Shown here piece after piece: positions 1-7,613 of a stretch of DNA of 64,000 bases. This stretch comes from Hespellia stercorisuis DSM 15480 (GTDB lineage Bacteria; Bacillota; Clostridia; Lachnospirales; Lachnospiraceae), in contig NZ_FQZY01000019.1 of assembly GCF_900142165.1 (NCBI RefSeq), forward strand, positions 1-64,000, read 5' to 3'. Under the pieces are notes generated by a model that had not been told where the DNA came from, ran no database searches, and saw nothing but the letters and a program-made list of their open reading frames with translations. Position 1 is the stretch's first letter. The number at the start of each line of letters is the position of its first letter. The position numbers were made by a program, and so were the translations under genes.

Positions 1-834
1 CTGGAGATCAACACACTGGAAAATGCAGTCTATCTTAACATGAAAAACGATCTATCCTTTGTGATTCATACAGAGCTGTCGCTTTATGAGCACCAGTCCA
101 CCTATAATCCAAATCTTCCGATCCGGGATCTGTTTTATGTTGCAAAGGTCTATCAGGGAATGACGAAAGACATGAATCTTTACGGCAGCCATCAGATTGA
201 GATACCGACGCCAAGATTTATTGCTTTTTATAACGGGATTGAGAAGCAGCCGGAGCGGAAGGAACTGAGACTTTCAGATGCATTCAGAAGGCAGGGAGGG
301 AAAAGCAAAGAAGAGAAGGCGGGAAGTATCAGCGAAAAGATACTTGATGCTGGGGCGGAGGCTGCAGATAATCGAGAGGAAAGTCTGGAATTAAAGGTCT
401 TGATGATTAATATTAATCCCGGTTATAATGAAGAACTTATGAAAGGTTGTAAAACATTGCGGGAATACACGGCTTATGTGGATAAGGTTCGTACATATGA
501 GAAGAGAATGAGTCTGGAGGACGCAGTAGAAAAAGCAATTGACGAGTGCATCAAAGAAAGCATATTGGAAGAGTTTCTGACGAAGTACAGAGCGGAGGCG
601 AAAGACGTGAGTATATTTGAATATGATGAAGAAAAACATATGCAGCAGGAACGGGAAGAGTGGGAAAAGCGAGGAGAGGAACGGGGAGAAAAGCGAGGCA
701 GAAAACAGGGGATCAGTAAAATCAATCAGCTGAATCAGATGCTGATTGAAAATCAGCGGCTGGATGATCTGCAGCGGGCAGCATGTGACGAGGAATATCA
801 GATGAAATTACTGGAAGAGTATGGTCTGGACTAG
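1..834 (+). CDS. Rpn/PD-(D/E)XK nuclease-family protein, 5' end outside window
   Basis: The frame is open from the first base, so the true start lies upstream and only the last 277 residues are present. The segment YEHQSTYNPNLPIR and the preceding Asp/Glu-containing stretch resemble the core of the Rpn family (recombination-promoting nuclease, often annotated as putative transposase of the PD-(D/E)XK superfamily), known for DNA cleavage and typically present in many copies in clostridial genomes. The C-terminal third is highly charged, with a repeated Glu-Arg-Gly/Lys-Arg-Gly pattern (about residues 206-228 of the visible part) typical of these proteins. An internal ATG at base 40 exists but the homologous block begins before it. 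The role in the cell is unknown. It could be a multicopy selfish gene or a defence or repair nuclease. Confidence 0.7.
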   Translation: MEINTLENAVYLNMKNDLSFVIHTELSLYEHQSTYNPNLPIRDLFYVAKVYQGMTKDMNLYGSHQIEIPTPRFIAFYNGIEKQPERKELRLSDAFRRQGGKSKEEKAGSISEKILDAGAEAADNREESLELKVLMININPGYNEELMKGCKTLREYTAYVDKVRTYEKRMSLEDAVEKAIDECIKESILEEFLTKYRAEAKDVSIFEYDEEKHMQQEREEWEKRGEERGEKRGRKQGISKINQLNQMLIENQRLDDLQRAACDEEYQMKLLEEYGLD

Positions 835-870
835 CGGATACGGTAAATTTCGGACAGAGAAGAAAGAAGG

Positions 871-1629
871 ATGAATATGTATAAGTTATGGGAGAGTCTC
901 AAAAAAGCAAAAGATTACAAATGGGTGGATCTGACCCTGTCAATGAACAATGATAGTCCGTTTTGGTGTGGCATACCGGATGGGTCAGTTGAACTGGGTA
1001 CGACATGCTATGACTGGGGGAATGAGATGTTGGATTGTCTCATTCAGACATTCAAATTTCCGGGACAGTTCGGGACGCATATCGATTTTCCGGGGCATTT
1101 TGTGAAAGAAGGAGACCTGTCGGAAAAGTACGGTGTAGAGAATCTAGTATTTCCTCTCTGTGTAATCAATATCACGGAACAAGTGCAGGGAGATATTCAT
1201 TATGCAGTAACGGTGGAGGACATCAAAGCATACGAGAAAAAATACGGAACAATTCCAGAGGGGGCATTTGTTGCCCTGCGGACAGACTGGTCAAAGAAAT
1301 GGCCGGATATGGATGCAATCTCAGGGACTGACGCAGATGGAAATGATAACTTCCCGGGATGGTCGATGGAGGCTGTGAAATTCCTGTATGAGGAAAGAAA
1401 CATTGCTGCAAACGGGCATGAAACGTTGGATACGGACGCATCGGCAGAGGCACAAAAGGCGGGAGACCTCGCCTGTGAACGTTATATTTTATCAAAAGGA
1501 AAACTGCAGGTAGAGCTTCTGACGAATCTGGACAAGGTGGCAGAGGCAGGAGCAGTGATCATGGTAATGTATCCGCGTTTTGAGGGTGCAACGGGGCTTC
1601 CTGCAAGAGTGGTGGCGATCACGGAATAG
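871..1629 (+). CDS. Cyclase family protein (kynurenine formamidase-like metal hydrolase)
   Basis: A 252-residue protein with the family hallmark GQFGTHIDFPGHF near residues 66-78, which carries the His, Asp and His ligands of the catalytic metal in the cyclase/KynB superfamily. A second conserved block with NGHETLDTD lies near residue 182. Family members hydrolyse amide or lactam bonds such as N-formylkynurenine or isatin, but the substrate here cannot be told. The start at 871 is preceded by a GAAGGA-type ribosome site; an in-frame ATG two codons later is also possible. It lies 36 bases after the nuclease-like gene and is followed by a MerR regulator with its own promoter. No kynurenine genes are nearby, so I would not call it kynB. 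Confidence 0.8.
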   Translation: MNMYKLWESLKKAKDYKWVDLTLSMNNDSPFWCGIPDGSVELGTTCYDWGNEMLDCLIQTFKFPGQFGTHIDFPGHFVKEGDLSEKYGVENLVFPLCVINITEQVQGDIHYAVTVEDIKAYEKKYGTIPEGAFVALRTDWSKKWPDMDAISGTDADGNDNFPGWSMEAVKFLYEERNIAANGHETLDTDASAEAQKAGDLACERYILSKGKLQVELLTNLDKVAEAGAVIMVMYPRFEGATGLPARVVAITE

Positions 1630-1647
1630 AAATATAGAAAAAAGTAC

Positions 1648-1679
1648 TTGACATTCCCCCTGACTGGAACGTGTAAAGT
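1648..1679 (+). promoter_or_regulatory. MerR-type promoter with long spacer and inverted repeat
   Basis: TTGACA at 1648-1653 is followed by a -10-like TAAAGT or GTAAAG after 19-20 bases instead of 17. TTCC and GGAA arms form a dyad inside the spacer (about 1654-1669). An over-long spacer with a dyad between the -35 and -10 is the signature of promoters activated by MerR-family DNA distortion, so autoregulation by the gene just downstream is likely. The position also excludes the upstream ATG at 1680 as translation start. Confidence 0.6.
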
Positions 1680-1703
1680 ATGAATACGGAAGGAGGAAAC
1701 GGA

Positions 1704-2528
1704 ATGTATTCCATAGGTGAATTTTCCAAAATAGGAAGTGTATCAAGAAAAACGCTGCGCTATTACGATGAGATCGGATTGATGAGTCCGGCGTTCGTGA
1801 ATCAGGAAAATCATTATCGGTATTATTCGGATGAACAGGTCTACAGGATACTGCTGATATCGGAACTGAAGTGTTATGATTTACGCCTGGAGCAGATCAA
1901 AGCAATTCTGGATAGTGAAGATGAACACCTTTTGGTACATTTTTTGGAACAACGTATTCAGGAACTGGATAATCAGATGCAGGAGAATATCCGGTTGAAG
2001 CAGTGCATCGAGAAAAAGGTGCAGCAGATTCAGTCAGGAGGAAAATTGATGGATAAGAATTTAGTATTAGAAGTAGGAGCAGAAGAGTATGCGCCGGTAC
2101 TGGCCGTATGCAGGAAAGCAGTGATCGAGATTTCGCAGATCAGCAATGTGATCGGGAGTGTATATGAAGAAATCTACAAAAACGGATTGAAGCAAAATGG
2201 TCCGGTCATGACTTTTTACGCAGATGAAGAATTTCATCATGAGCATGCGAATGTAGAGGTGTGTATTCCGGTCGAGGACAGCCAGAGCGTGCAAAATTGT
2301 GAGAATGTGAAGCTGCTCGCTCCGGGAATGTGTGCAGTCTGTGTATATACCGGCCCATATTCAAAGCTTGGCGAGGCTTATGCGGCAGTGCTAAAATGGA
2401 TAGACGAAAATCATTATGAGATCGCATCGGCGCCATTTGACTGTTATATAAATTCGCCGCAGGAAGTGAAAAGTCCGGAGGAGTTTGTCACAAAGGTATG
2501 TTTTCCGATTAAACAAAAGGAAAACTAA
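1704..2528 (+). CDS. MerR-family transcriptional activator with GyrI-like effector domain
   Basis: A 274-residue protein. Residues 1-70 form a MerR winged helix-turn-helix (YSIGEFSKIGSVSRKTLRYYDEIGL). A dimerisation coiled coil follows at about 75-115, and the C-terminal half resembles the GyrI-like/BmrR small-molecule-binding fold, with PVMTFYADEEF and a VYTGPYSKLGEAY strand-loop region. Such proteins sense hydrophobic or cationic drugs and twist a long-spacer promoter to activate it. I place the start at 1704, where AGGAGG at 1691-1696 is well spaced; an ATG at 1680 falls in the promoter. No transporter follows on this strand, so the only visible target is its own promoter. Confidence 0.87.
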   Translation: MYSIGEFSKIGSVSRKTLRYYDEIGLMSPAFVNQENHYRYYSDEQVYRILLISELKCYDLRLEQIKAILDSEDEHLLVHFLEQRIQELDNQMQENIRLKQCIEKKVQQIQSGGKLMDKNLVLEVGAEEYAPVLAVCRKAVIEISQISNVIGSVYEEIYKNGLKQNGPVMTFYADEEFHHEHANVEVCIPVEDSQSVQNCENVKLLAPGMCAVCVYTGPYSKLGEAYAAVLKWIDENHYEIASAPFDCYINSPQEVKSPEEFVTKVCFPIKQKEN

Positions 2529-2568
2529 TCATTTTTGAACTGTTCTGTTCTTAATAGTTTTGTTCTTG

Positions 2569-2613
2569 GGCATCTCCCCTTCTGGTGTGGAAAGTACCAG
2601 ACAGGGGGATGCC
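2569..2613. terminator. Hairpin between convergent genes, possible bidirectional terminator
   Basis: GGCATCTCCCC (2569-2579) pairs with GGGGGATGCC (2604-2613), with one bulged base, around an inner CTGGT/ACCAG stem. It sits between the convergent MerR and channel genes, which is where a shared terminator is expected, but neither strand shows a strong T tract after it. The function is inferred from position only. Confidence 0.4.
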
Positions 2614-2650
2614 TGTGTTGGCGAGAGGAAAAGCAGCACGGGCATCCTGA

Positions 2651-3064
2651 TCAGCGAAATTTTCTCACCTTCTCTGAGATAGCAGCCAGTTCTTCTTTTG
2701 ACAGCTCCGGCAGATGCTCCAGCTTGTCCATGAACATGGTCATAGTTTCTTTCTGCTGCATCTCCACGATCTGTCCGTAGAAGCTGACAACGACACCAGT
2801 TGCGATAGCGATGACAAATAGAGAGTAGATTGTCAGTAGGACAGAGCAGAACTTGCCGATAAAGGTGACGGCAACTACATCTCCGAACCCGGCGGTGGAG
2901 ATGACGGCATAGCAGTACCACAGCGCGGTTCCATAGTGGTTGATATCGGGCTCAACAGCCTGGATGACAGCAGCCACAAGGAAGAGAAAAGCGACAAAGC
3001 CGAGGATGATGTGATCTGCTTTGGTTCGTTTCAATATGACAAATAGTATTCTTAGTTTTTTCAT
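2651..3064 (-). CDS. Small two-helix potassium-channel-like protein
   Basis: A 137-residue membrane protein of the Ion_trans_2 type. A first transmembrane helix (about residues 20-38, IILGFVAFLFLVAAVIQAV) is followed by a pore loop with STAGFGD at about 57-63, a variant of the TVGYGD potassium selectivity filter. A second helix lies at about 73-95. The C-terminal tail is charged and helical (MQQKETMTMFMDKLEH). It has no RCK/TrkA nucleotide-binding domain, so it is a minimal pore that would work as a tetramer. The start at 3064 is preceded by AAGGAG. The gene converges on the MerR gene and its 5' side abuts the 138-bp tandem repeat. Confidence 0.82.
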   Translation of the reverse strand: MKKLRILFVILKRTKADHIILGFVAFLFLVAAVIQAVEPDINHYGTALWYCYAVISTAGFGDVVAVTFIGKFCSVLLTIYSLFVIAIATGVVVSFYGQIVEMQQKETMTMFMDKLEHLPELSKEELAAISEKVRKFR

Positions 3065-3085
3065 GACAGATACTCCTTATATTAT

Positions 3086-3351
3086 GTAGTCCGCAGTGCC
3101 GTTCGATTCCGCGTTGCTGCATCTCACTCGCGGGCGTTCGCCCTATCAGCCGATGCCAGCAAGCATTTCCTTATGTGCGAGCACAACGTAAATGCTTGCC
3201 TGCATCTGCTGGCTTTATATCACGTAGTCCGCAGTGCCGTTCGATTGCGCGTTGCTCCATCTCACTCGCGGGCATTCGCCCTATCAGCAGATGCCAGCAA
3301 GCATTTCCTTATGTGCGAGCACAACGTAAACGCTTGCCGGCACCTGCTGGC
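3086..3351. repeat. Tandem 138-bp intergenic repeat with hairpin core (two copies)
   Basis: Copy 1 starts at 3086 and copy 2 at 3224. Both begin GTAGTCCGCAGTGCCGTTCG and match closely for about 127 bases, with scattered substitutions. Each copy carries an inverted repeat: GCAAGCATTT about 20 bases away from AAATGCTTGC (AAACGCTTGC in copy 2), with outer CAGCA/TGCTG pairing, so each could fold into a long hairpin. There is no plausible protein in any frame. It occupies the gap upstream of the channel gene and could be an intergenic mobile repeat or a structured RNA. Confidence 0.75.
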
Positions 3352-3472
3352 ACTGCTCATTGCTGTCGCGTACATTATACCATGAATGAAATGGTGTATC
3401 TAGTATAAGCGACATTAAATAACCTTACGTTTCACTTGCCTGAATTTCCGGATTCAGCATTCCAAAAGCCTC

Positions 3473-3490
3473 GGCGTAGCCTGCTACGCC
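3473..3490. repeat. Perfect 8-bp stem-loop in gene-free stretch
   Basis: GGCGTAGC and GCTACGCC are separated by two bases and followed on the plus strand by TGCATTTTTAAAA, giving a terminator-like hairpin. No gene ends immediately before it on either strand. The rest of 3352-3665 contains a short TGAAT...GATTCA dyad (3441-3456) and no recognisable gene before the HEAT-like protein. Confidence 0.45.
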
Positions 3491-3665
3491 TGCATTTTTA
3501 AAATACTGCCTTCGAAAATTTATTCTGCATAGTTTAGCTAAATCTGAACAATACAGCACACTAGGATATAAAATGTGTTCGGAAAAACGTATTTGGAATA
3601 TAAGAAAAACGTATTTTGCTGTCTGGGAAGGATACAGCAGGAGGGAGCGGTATGCGGTCCGAAAC

Positions 3666-4106
3666 ATGGAAGAACTGGTTTCAGGCCTAACGGAGCATGA
3701 CGATAAGCAGGCATACCGCAATCTGCAGGCACTTGTAAATGAAAGTAACTGTGGCCCCGATGTCTATGTTTATTTTCACCAGTTTGTGCAGATGATGTCG
3801 AATCCAAAATCTTATATCAGAACACGTGGGATAACGCTCATCGCGGCGAATGTCAAGTGGGACGAGGACAACCGGTTTGACGAGATCGTCGCTGAATATC
3901 TGCGGCATGTGGAAGATGACAAGCCAATAACCGCGCGGCAATGCATTCAGACTCTGCCGACGCTTATAAGATATAAGCCGTATCTGAAACCGGAGGTCGA
4001 GCACGCACTGCGCGGTATATCGTATGGAAAATATAAAGAAAGCATGCAGTCACTGATCCAGAGTGATGTTCAAAAAGTGCTGGAAAAGATAAAAAGCCCC
4101 GCCTGA
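3666..4106 (+). CDS. HEAT-repeat-like conserved protein (often annotated SufBD protein)
   Basis: A 146-residue soluble helical protein. The block MSNPKSYIRTRGITLIAANVKWD followed by DKPITARQCIQTLP is the pattern I associate with a clostridial family of short HEAT-like proteins that databases label SufBD protein, although nothing in it resembles iron-sulfur scaffold catalysis. I choose the ATG at 3666 because homologues begin around MEELVSGLTEHDD and no Met is closer. AGGAGGG at 3639-3645 is about 20 bases upstream, farther than usual, and precedes an out-of-frame ATG at 3652. Function is unknown. It is followed by a terminator shared with the convergent hicB-like gene. Confidence 0.65.
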   Translation: MEELVSGLTEHDDKQAYRNLQALVNESNCGPDVYVYFHQFVQMMSNPKSYIRTRGITLIAANVKWDEDNRFDEIVAEYLRHVEDDKPITARQCIQTLPTLIRYKPYLKPEVEHALRGISYGKYKESMQSLIQSDVQKVLEKIKSPA

Positions 4107-4121
4107 AAAGCAGGCCAATAA

Positions 4122-4154
4122 AAAGCACAAAATCGATGAATGATTTTGTGCTTT
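4122..4154. terminator. Bidirectional intrinsic terminator
   Basis: AAAGCACAAAATC and GATTTTGTGCTTT form a perfect 13-bp stem around a 7-base loop. The minus strand continues with TTTTATT and the plus strand with a short T run. It lies between the convergent HEAT-like gene and the HicB-like gene and can serve both. Confidence 0.8.
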
Positions 4155-4211
4155 GAGAAAGCTTATAAAAGATGGGGGCCAAGTGTGATACAAGGTTGAA
4201 TACGATTGTAT

Positions 4212-4490
4212 TTACTCGTCCCATCCGACATGGAAACGGATGTTGACCGATATGTTCCGCATGAACTCTCCGTCCTTTAAATCAAGATCGTGTTCGTCCG
4301 ATACGTGGGGCAGATTGCCGTCCGGATCGTCCAACTCGAGTGAGATCCAGTCGCGTGCGGCATCATTTGCATTGTCGATGGCGTCATCTAAATCAGCGCC
4401 CTCCGCAAAACAGCTCTCCAGATCTGGGAAATATGCTTTGTAGCTGCCATCCACATCCTGGTGGAAAACAGCTGGATATATAAATTTCAT
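4212..4490 (-). CDS. HicB-family antitoxin-like protein without HicA
   Basis: A 92-residue protein with the HicB fold signature: FIYPAVFHQDVDGSYKAYFPDLESCFAEGADLDDAIDNA, a degenerate RNase H-like domain common to type II HicB antitoxins. HicB normally binds the mRNA-interferase HicA and represses the operon through a C-terminal DNA-binding domain. Here the C terminus is short and shows no clear ribbon-helix-helix or helix-turn-helix. I chose the ATG at 4490, preceded by AAAGGAG, over a longer frame starting at 4592. No HicA-like gene of 60-80 residues lies on either side, so this is an orphan or a repurposed HicB-like domain. Confidence 0.8.
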   Translation of the reverse strand: MKFIYPAVFHQDVDGSYKAYFPDLESCFAEGADLDDAIDNANDAARDWISLELDDPDGNLPHVSDEHDLDLKDGEFMRNISVNIRFHVGWDE

Positions 4491-4620
4491 GTGTAAGACT
4501 CCTTTCAAAATTTGCACGAAGGAAGGACCCGCCTGAGATGGGAAGAACCCTGGTGTCTGCGCAGAGATGCCACGAGCGAAGTTCGTTTTCATGCATCTGC
4601 TGAAGAATGAATCACGTATT

Positions 4621-4649
4621 AGTATACCCGAAAAGAAATGTTTCGTAAA
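4621..4649 (-). promoter_or_regulatory. Promoter of the HicB-like gene
   Basis: On the minus strand TTTACG (4644-4649) and TATACT (4621-4626) are separated by 17 bases, a good vegetative promoter. It implies a leader of about 125 bases before the 4490 start. The remainder of the 4593-4808 gap holds a TTGACA at 4715-4720 on the plus strand without a convincing -10 element. Confidence 0.55.
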
Positions 4650-4808
4650 TATTTTTTGTGTATTTTAGAAAAAACAAGCCGGAAGGCCCATAAAATAAGG
4701 AATGCAACTGCCGGTTGACAAATTTCCAAGCGCTCTTGGTAGTGTGCAGCCACTCAAAAAGCTACGATGTGGTTGTAACGAGACAGTGGTTGTGAAAGGG
4801 ATGAGCTT

Positions 4809-5795
4809 ATGATTATCAGTGAAAAGATTATGGAATTAAGAAAACAAAATGGATGGTCGCAGGAAGAACTGGCATTTCAGCTTGGAATCTCCAGACAGTC
4901 TGTATCCAAGTGGGAATCGGGGGCATCGATACCGGATATGGAAAGGATTCTCAAGCTGAGTGAGATTTTTGGTGTCACCACGGACTATCTTCTGAAGGAT
5001 GATTTGAAAAAAGAAGAAAGCTATGTTGTGGAACAGACCGGGAGTGAAGAGACGTGCAGACGGGTCTCCATGGAAGAGGCCGATGCGTATATGGAACTGA
5101 GAACAAGCAGTACCAAAAAAACAGGACTTGCAGTTGCAGGATATGTGTTGTCACCGACAGTGCTGGTTTTCCTGATGGGGCTGCGTGAGGCAGGCATTCT
5201 TCGTATCAGTGAAGATGCGGCAGGAGGAATCGGAGTGGTGCTTCTGCTGATCGGAGTTGCCTGCTGCACCGCTTATTTTGTGATGCATGGGATGAAGCTG
5301 GAAGAATATGATTATCTGGAACGGGAGCAGTTTCAGCTAGCCTACGGTGTGGAGGCTGTGGTGAAAAAAAGAATGGCAGAGTACGAAGCCATTTACAGGG
5401 TCAGCAATATGGCGGGGGTATTTTTGTGTATTGTTGCAGCGGTTCCGCTTCTGATTGCCGCGACGTTGGACAGCACGGACAGCACGTACATCTTCTGTAC
5501 GGCAGGACTGCTGGTGGTGATCGCTGTGGCGGTGTATCTCTTTGTATCTGTTGGAATGCAGAAAGAGTGCTATCAGATCCTTCTGCAGGAGGGGGATTAT
5601 ACCCTCGAGAAGAAGGCAGAGACTCGTGGCACCGAGCGGTTTTCAAGAATCTACTGGTGTCTGGTTACGGCGGTGTATCTGGGACTCAGCTTCTATACAA
5701 ATGGCTGGGACAGGACGTGGATCATATGGCCCTGCGCGGGGGTTGCGTTTGCAGGAATCCGCGGAATCGTGTATGCTGTAAGTAAGAAGCAATGA
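4809..5795 (+). CDS. XRE-family regulator with C-terminal membrane domain
   Basis: A 328-residue protein. Residues 1-65 are a Cro/C1-type helix-turn-helix ([19 protein letters not shown] then [11 protein letters not shown]). After a linker come four or five hydrophobic segments, at roughly 104-122, 133-155, 200-220, 228-248 and 290-325, so the DNA-binding domain is anchored to the inner membrane. Proteins with this layout are common beside antimicrobial-peptide resistance loci in Firmicutes, where membrane stress is the suspected cue. It ends 40 bases before the BceR-like regulator and reads in the same direction, so co-regulation is likely. The target and signal are unknown. The start follows a weak AAAGGG site. 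Confidence 0.8.
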   Translation: MIISEKIMELRKQNGWSQEELAFQLGISRQSVSKWESGASIPDMERILKLSEIFGVTTDYLLKDDLKKEESYVVEQTGSEETCRRVSMEEADAYMELRTSSTKKTGLAVAGYVLSPTVLVFLMGLREAGILRISEDAAGGIGVVLLLIGVACCTAYFVMHGMKLEEYDYLEREQFQLAYGVEAVVKKRMAEYEAIYRVSNMAGVFLCIVAAVPLLIAATLDSTDSTYIFCTAGLLVVIAVAVYLFVSVGMQKECYQILLQEGDYTLEKKAETRGTERFSRIYWCLVTAVYLGLSFYTNGWDRTWIIWPCAGVAFAGIRGIVYAVSKKQ

Positions 5796-5835
5796 ATTAG
5801 GACAGACTGATGTGCAATACGAGAGGGATGCGGAT

Positions 5836-6516
5836 ATGAACGAAATGATTTGTGTTTTGATTGTGGAGGATGATGAGATCCTCGCAGGGGAGATAAAAGA
5901 TTTTTTAGAAAAATGGGGATACCGGGCTGTGTGCGCTTCGGACTTTTCCAATGTGACAGCGGAGTTCACACGGTGCCATCCGCATCTGGTTCTGCTGGAC
6001 ATCAATCTCCCGTTTTACGACGGAATGTACTGGTGCCGCAAGCTGCGGGAGATTTCGGAGGCTCCTGTTATCTATATCAGCAGCCGGAACGATGATCGGG
6101 ATAAGATCATGGCGATCGCGCAGGGCGGGGATGATTTTATCGAAAAACCGTTTCATCTGGAATTGATGAAGGCAAAGATAGAGGCCGTGATGCGGAGAGC
6201 TTATCAGTACAAGGTGAAGGATCGGGTCTATCTGAATCAGGACTTGTGCTTTGAATTTCAGACCTCATCACTGATCTATCGGAACCGGGAAGTCGAGCTG
6301 ACCAAATCGGAGAAAAAGATACTCGCAAGGCTGGTGGAGGAAAGACCAGAGGTCGTGACACGGGAGAATCTGATGCAGGTGTTGTGGAACACGGATGAAT
6401 TTGTCTCTGACAGCACACTGACGACCGTGATCAGCCGGCTTCGGAGCAAACTGGACGCCGCCTGCGGCAGGGACGTGATTCAGACCAAGAAAGGACAGGG
6501 GTACTATATCGCATGA
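5836..6516 (+). CDS. BceR-like OmpR-family response regulator
   Basis: A 226-residue response regulator. The receiver domain (residues 1-115) shows the acidic pair VEDDE and the phosphorylation site in LVLLDINLPFYDG (Asp near residue 52), with the conserved Lys in EKPF near residue 101. The C-terminal winged helix (about 130-226) ends in SRLRSKLDAACGRDVIQTKKGQGYYI, as in PhoB/OmpR proteins. BceR-type regulators control ABC transporters that detoxify bacitracin, lantibiotics or other cell-wall peptides. The start at 5836 has GAGAGGGAT upstream. The stop overlaps the kinase start by four bases, so the two are translationally coupled. Confidence 0.92.
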   Translation: MNEMICVLIVEDDEILAGEIKDFLEKWGYRAVCASDFSNVTAEFTRCHPHLVLLDINLPFYDGMYWCRKLREISEAPVIYISSRNDDRDKIMAIAQGGDDFIEKPFHLELMKAKIEAVMRRAYQYKVKDRVYLNQDLCFEFQTSSLIYRNREVELTKSEKKILARLVEERPEVVTRENLMQVLWNTDEFVSDSTLTTVISRLRSKLDAACGRDVIQTKKGQGYYIA

Positions 6517-7499
6517 AGTATCTGAAAAGACATAAAACATATCTTTGTGTGACCTTGATCTGCTGTATTGCCTATAATCTTTATTTCATCTTTCTGGTTC
6601 CGGGTGTGAAAAGCGGATACCTGGTCTATCTGGATGTCCTCTTACTTGTAGGAGGACTCATTTTTGTGTGTCTGGATATTGCCCGCTATTACAGGTGGGA
6701 GAGAAAAAAGGCGGACTTTCTGTCGGCACAGAGTATCGCGGACTGTGAGCTGGGAAACTTTGAAAATCAGGATATTGTGGTTCATGATCAGGAGATTATG
6801 GCGGAACAGCTTAGGGAACAGTTTGACGCCAATTGCAATCTGGAGGATTATATTGCCATGTGGTGCCATGAGGTGAAAATTCCCCTGGCATCGACACTTC
6901 TCATGGCGGAGAGAATCGAGGATCCGAAACTGAGAAAATCGATGCAGGTACAGCTGGAGAAGATGAATCAGCAGCTTAGGCAGGCCCTGCTGGGCTGTAA
7001 AGTGCAGAGCAGTGTCTTCGACCTTCAGATCAAACCGGTAAAACTTATGGACTGTGTCAGAACCTCGCTTCAGAACAATCAGTTCTTTCTTCTGCAAAGC
7101 CGGTTCGAGATGGACATTCAGGTACAGGGAGAGACCGTTTATACGGATCCATCGTGGCTGGTCTACGTACTGGATCAGCTGATCAGTAATGCAGTCAAGT
7201 ATGCAAAAGCGTCGCCGGTTCTGAAAATCCGGGCGAACCAGACAGAAGAAAGGGTACGCCTGTTTGTGGAGGATAACGGCGAAGGGATCGCACAGCAGGA
7301 TATCCGGCGTATTTTTGAAAAAGGATTCACCGGCAGCAATCATCACAATGGCAGATACAAGTCGACGGGAATGGGACTTTATATGGCATCGGTGATTTTG
7401 CAAAAGCTTGGAGTCGGGATTGTGGTGGAGAGCGAACTGGGAGAGTATACGCGGTTTACGCTGGAATTTCGCGACAATCATGAGCACTTTCTGATATAG
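6513..7499 (+). CDS. BceS-like intramembrane-sensing histidine kinase
   Basis: A 328-residue kinase with two transmembrane helices at about 10-30 and 36-56 joined by a very short loop. It therefore has no extracellular sensor domain, which defines the intramembrane-sensing BceS class. The phosphorylated His lies in the MWCHEVKIPLAS motif near residue 118. The ATPase region has N (QLISNAVKYA), G1 (VEDNGEGI) and G2 (GMGLYMAS) boxes. In characterised systems such kinases take their signal from the paired BceAB transporter, which is the next pair of genes here. The frame overlaps the regulator by ATGA. Confidence 0.92.
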   Translation: MKYLKRHKTYLCVTLICCIAYNLYFIFLVPGVKSGYLVYLDVLLLVGGLIFVCLDIARYYRWERKKADFLSAQSIADCELGNFENQDIVVHDQEIMAEQLREQFDANCNLEDYIAMWCHEVKIPLASTLLMAERIEDPKLRKSMQVQLEKMNQQLRQALLGCKVQSSVFDLQIKPVKLMDCVRTSLQNNQFFLLQSRFEMDIQVQGETVYTDPSWLVYVLDQLISNAVKYAKASPVLKIRANQTEERVRLFVEDNGEGIAQQDIRRIFEKGFTGSNHHNGRYKSTGMGLYMASVILQKLGVGIVVESELGEYTRFTLEFRDNHEHFLI

Positions 7500-7512
7500 G
7501 AGGGGGTTCTAA

Positions 7513-7588
7513 CCTTACAAAAAATGTAACATAAGTCTCGGCTTTGTAAGGATAATGAGAGGATTTTTCAGACATTCTTTTCTATAAT
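7513..7588 (+). promoter_or_regulatory. Operator and -10 element for the bceAB-like genes
   Basis: The gap between kinase and ATPase holds two nested inverted repeats: CCTTACAAA (7513-7521) with TTTGTAAGG (7543-7551), and TTACA-N5-TGTAA at the left end. A TATAAT follows at 7583-7588 without a good -35 hexamer, as expected for an activated promoter. TTACA/TGTAA arms resemble the sites described for BceR-like regulators in Firmicutes. AAGGAGG for the ATPase is at 7598-7604. Confidence 0.7.
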
Positions 7589-7613
7589 GATCAGCATAAG
7601 GAGGTTTTAGATT

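Noticed and set aside
1-834. Insertion sequence at the left edge
   Set aside because: Only the nuclease-like gene is seen; no terminal inverted repeats or target duplication are visible in the window.
2529-2921. Open frame antisense to the channel end and hairpin
   Set aside because: It overlaps the well-supported channel gene in another frame and its composition (Arg, Cys and His rich) is that of a shadow frame.
3086-3351. Direct repeats resembling a CRISPR array
   Set aside because: Only two long units (138 bp period) with no short repeat/spacer alternation and no cas genes.
3652-3690. 12-codon frame with good AGGAGG spacing before the HEAT-like gene
   Set aside because: It ends after 12 codons in another frame. 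It may be chance; no structural link to the downstream gene was seen.
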